From contig JAUYTA010000700.1 of the NCBI GenBank assembly GCA_030695265.1, positions 1 to 13,611 on the forward strand: a DNA stretch of 13,611 nt, given 5' to 3'. Positions 12,271-13,611 of this stretch are shown piece by piece. The notes below the pieces were generated by a model. It worked only from the letters and a program-made list of their open reading frames with translations, did no database searches and was not told the origin of the DNA. The DNA comes from Bacteroidota bacterium. GTDB taxonomy: Bacteria > Bacteroidota > Bacteroidia > Bacteroidales > Prolixibacteraceae. Every line of letters begins with the position of its first letter. The first letter of the stretch is position 1. The position numbers and the translations under genes were made by a program.

Positions 12271-13611
12271 ATGGAAAAGATATTAATTATAGGGGGAGTG
12301 GCAGCAGGAGCAACTGCGGCGGCAAAAGTTCGCCGCATTTCTCCGACTGCACAAATTACAATGCTCGAAGCCGGACCTGACATTTCGTTCGCCAACTGCG
12401 GTTTGCCGTATTACATTGCCGGCGACATCAAAAGCCGTTCGAAACTGATTCTGCAAAGTCCTGAAAGTTTCAACGAGCAATACGGAGTTGAAGTGCATAC
12501 ACATACGATCGTTTCGTCAATCGACAGGGTTACACACAAAGTGAAAACCATGGACACCCGCAGCGGTGAAGTGAAAACGTTTGAATACACCAAACTAATT
12601 CTTGCTCAAGGTGGTCGTCCAATAAAACCAACATTGCCCGGTGCCGATCTCGATCATGTCTTCACGCTGTGGACATTGGAAGACATGGACAAGATTTCAC
12701 TCCATCTGGAAGAAAAGAAACCCAAAAACGCAGTCGTTGTAGGTGGTGGATTTATTGGTCTTGAAATGGTGGAAGCCTTGGTAAAAAGGGGCTTGAAGGT
12801 TAATGTGGTGGAAATGATGCCGCACGTAATGGCCATTATGGAAGCCGAAACGGCAGGATTTGTTGAGAATGAAATGCTTTCGTATGGCGTTGGTATTCAT
12901 ACCGGTGCAGGCGTTACCGAAATCATGCCGCGGACAGTAAAATTCGACAATGGGAAAGTACTTGATGCCGATATGGTTTTGCTGTCGATTGGTGTTCGGC
13001 CAACGTTGCAACTGGCAATTGATGCAGGTCTTGAAATTGGTGAGGCTGGCGGATTGCTCGTCAATGCACAATTGCAAACTTCCGATCCTGATATTTTTGC
13101 AGCGGGCGATATGGTCGAAATCGAACATCGCGTAACCGGTAAAAAAGTACGAATCCCACTGGCTGGACCTGCCAACCGTCAGGGACGAATTGCCGCCGAA
13201 AATGCCTTGGGCGGAAATCATGCATACAAAGGTTCAATCGGAACTTCAGTCGTTCGCGTTTTTGAGGCAGTAACCGGAATAACCGGTTTCTCGCTGAAAC
13301 AGGCTCGTGCAGCAGGATTGGATGCCGATGCGGTGGTGGTTCACAAAGAGCATCACACTTCCTATTATCCAGGCGCCGAAACTGTCACCACCATGTTGAT
13401 TTACGACCGCAACACCGGAATTATTCTCGGTGGACAAACGGCTGGTTACAAAGGAGCTGACAAACGTCTGGATGTAATTGCAACAGCAACTGCTGCAAAA
13501 CTGACCGTCAGTGATATTGCAGACATTGACTTTGCCTATTCGCCACCCATCGGAACAGCCAACGATGCCATCAACATGGCTGCCTATACCGCCGAAAACC
13601 GGATTTCAGGT
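12271..13611 (+). CDS. CoA-disulfide-reductase-like FAD-dependent oxidoreductase, 3' end beyond the window
   Basis: Cytoplasmic flavoprotein of the pyridine-nucleotide-disulfide family; 447 residues are present and the frame is open at the right edge. FAD-binding GGVAAGATAAAKVRR (8-22), the redox-active SFANCGLPYYIAG (39-51, Cys43) and the NAD(P)H-binding VVGGGFIGLE (156-165) are in order, followed by the FAD-anchoring DIFAAGD (274-280). SFxNCGLPY is the mark of CoA-disulfide reductase and NADH:polysulfide reductase-type enzymes, with a single reactive Cys. The C-terminal domain has HHTSYYPGAET (369-379), with Tyr residues as in that group. NMAAYTAENRISG at the edge resembles the phrase before a rhodanese domain in fusion enzymes, so a fused rhodanese may follow. 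The thioredoxin pair upstream suits a thiol-reduction role. Confidence 0.9.
   Translation, partial: MEKILIIGGVAAGATAAAKVRRISPTAQITMLEAGPDISFANCGLPYYIAGDIKSRSKLILQSPESFNEQYGVEVHTHTIVSSIDRVTHKVKTMDTRSGEVKTFEYTKLILAQGGRPIKPTLPGADLDHVFTLWTLEDMDKISLHLEEKKPKNAVVVGGGFIGLEMVEALVKRGLKVNVVEMMPHVMAIMEAETAGFVENEMLSYGVGIHTGAGVTEIMPRTVKFDNGKVLDADMVLLSIGVRPTLQLAIDAGLEIGEAGGLLVNAQLQTSDPDIFAAGDMVEIEHRVTGKKVRIPLAGPANRQGRIAAENALGGNHAYKGSIGTSVVRVFEAVTGITGFSLKQARAAGLDADAVVVHKEHHTSYYPGAETVTTMLIYDRNTGIILGGQTAGYKGADKRLDVIATATAAKLTVSDIADIDFAYSPPIGTANDAINMAAYTAENRISG

Noticed and set aside
12697..13221. A 174-residue minus-strand ORF inside the flavoprotein gene
   Set aside because: It lies fully antisense to a coding region with clear family motifs, and its translation has no family features and is rich in residues expected from antisense reading.

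Overview
The window looks like chromosomal DNA of a Bacteroidota bacterium, probably a Marinilabiliales- or Bacteroidales-like lineage. Supporting signs are AT-leaning DNA, weak or absent Shine-Dalgarno sequences, several matches to the Bacteroidota -7 promoter box TAnnTTTG just upstream of genes, a TonB receptor with an N-terminal carboxypeptidase-regulatory-like domain, a DUF6132-type small membrane protein, and intergenic palindromes and GTCATT repeats of a kind common in this phylum. The placement is inferred from these features; no marker gene is present.

Left part (1-4003, minus strand): an anion-uptake operon reading porin (OprO/OprP-like) - PstS-like binding protein - PstC - 22-codon ORF - PstA (cut by the left edge). 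About 235 nt upstream of the porin, and outside the usual gene-length range, is a 43-codon ORF with four consecutive Cys codons that lie in one arm of an RNA hairpin. It resembles a cysteine-sensing leader peptide. The PstS-like protein has lost several residues that bind phosphate in E. coli PstS, so the transported anion may not be phosphate.

Middle (4241-7700): a Crp/Fnr-type regulator, then the C-terminal remnant of an Rrf2-type regulator with four Cys, then a three-gene plus-strand unit (tcdA, a SAM methyltransferase, and a 49-residue zinc-ribbon protein). Facing it is a stand-alone zinc-ribbon/HTH protein derived from the N-terminus of an IS1595-type transposase. A DUF6132-type membrane protein follows.

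Right (7905-13611): a TonB-dependent receptor with a His-rich plug; a second Crp/Fnr regulator convergent with it; an intergenic palindromic element interrupted by a smaller palindrome; and a thiol-redox cluster of a divergent thioredoxin-fold protein with an altered active site, a membrane-anchored classical thioredoxin, and a CoA-disulfide-reductase-like flavoprotein cut by the right edge. Between the last two is a cluster of GTCATT repeats with partly helical spacing.

The Cys leader, the Cys-rich Rrf2 remnant, the thioredoxins and the CoA-disulfide-reductase-like enzyme make sulfur or thiol metabolism a recurring theme. That link is inference. The most distinctive item is the Cys-run leader ORF upstream of the porin-Pst-like operon.
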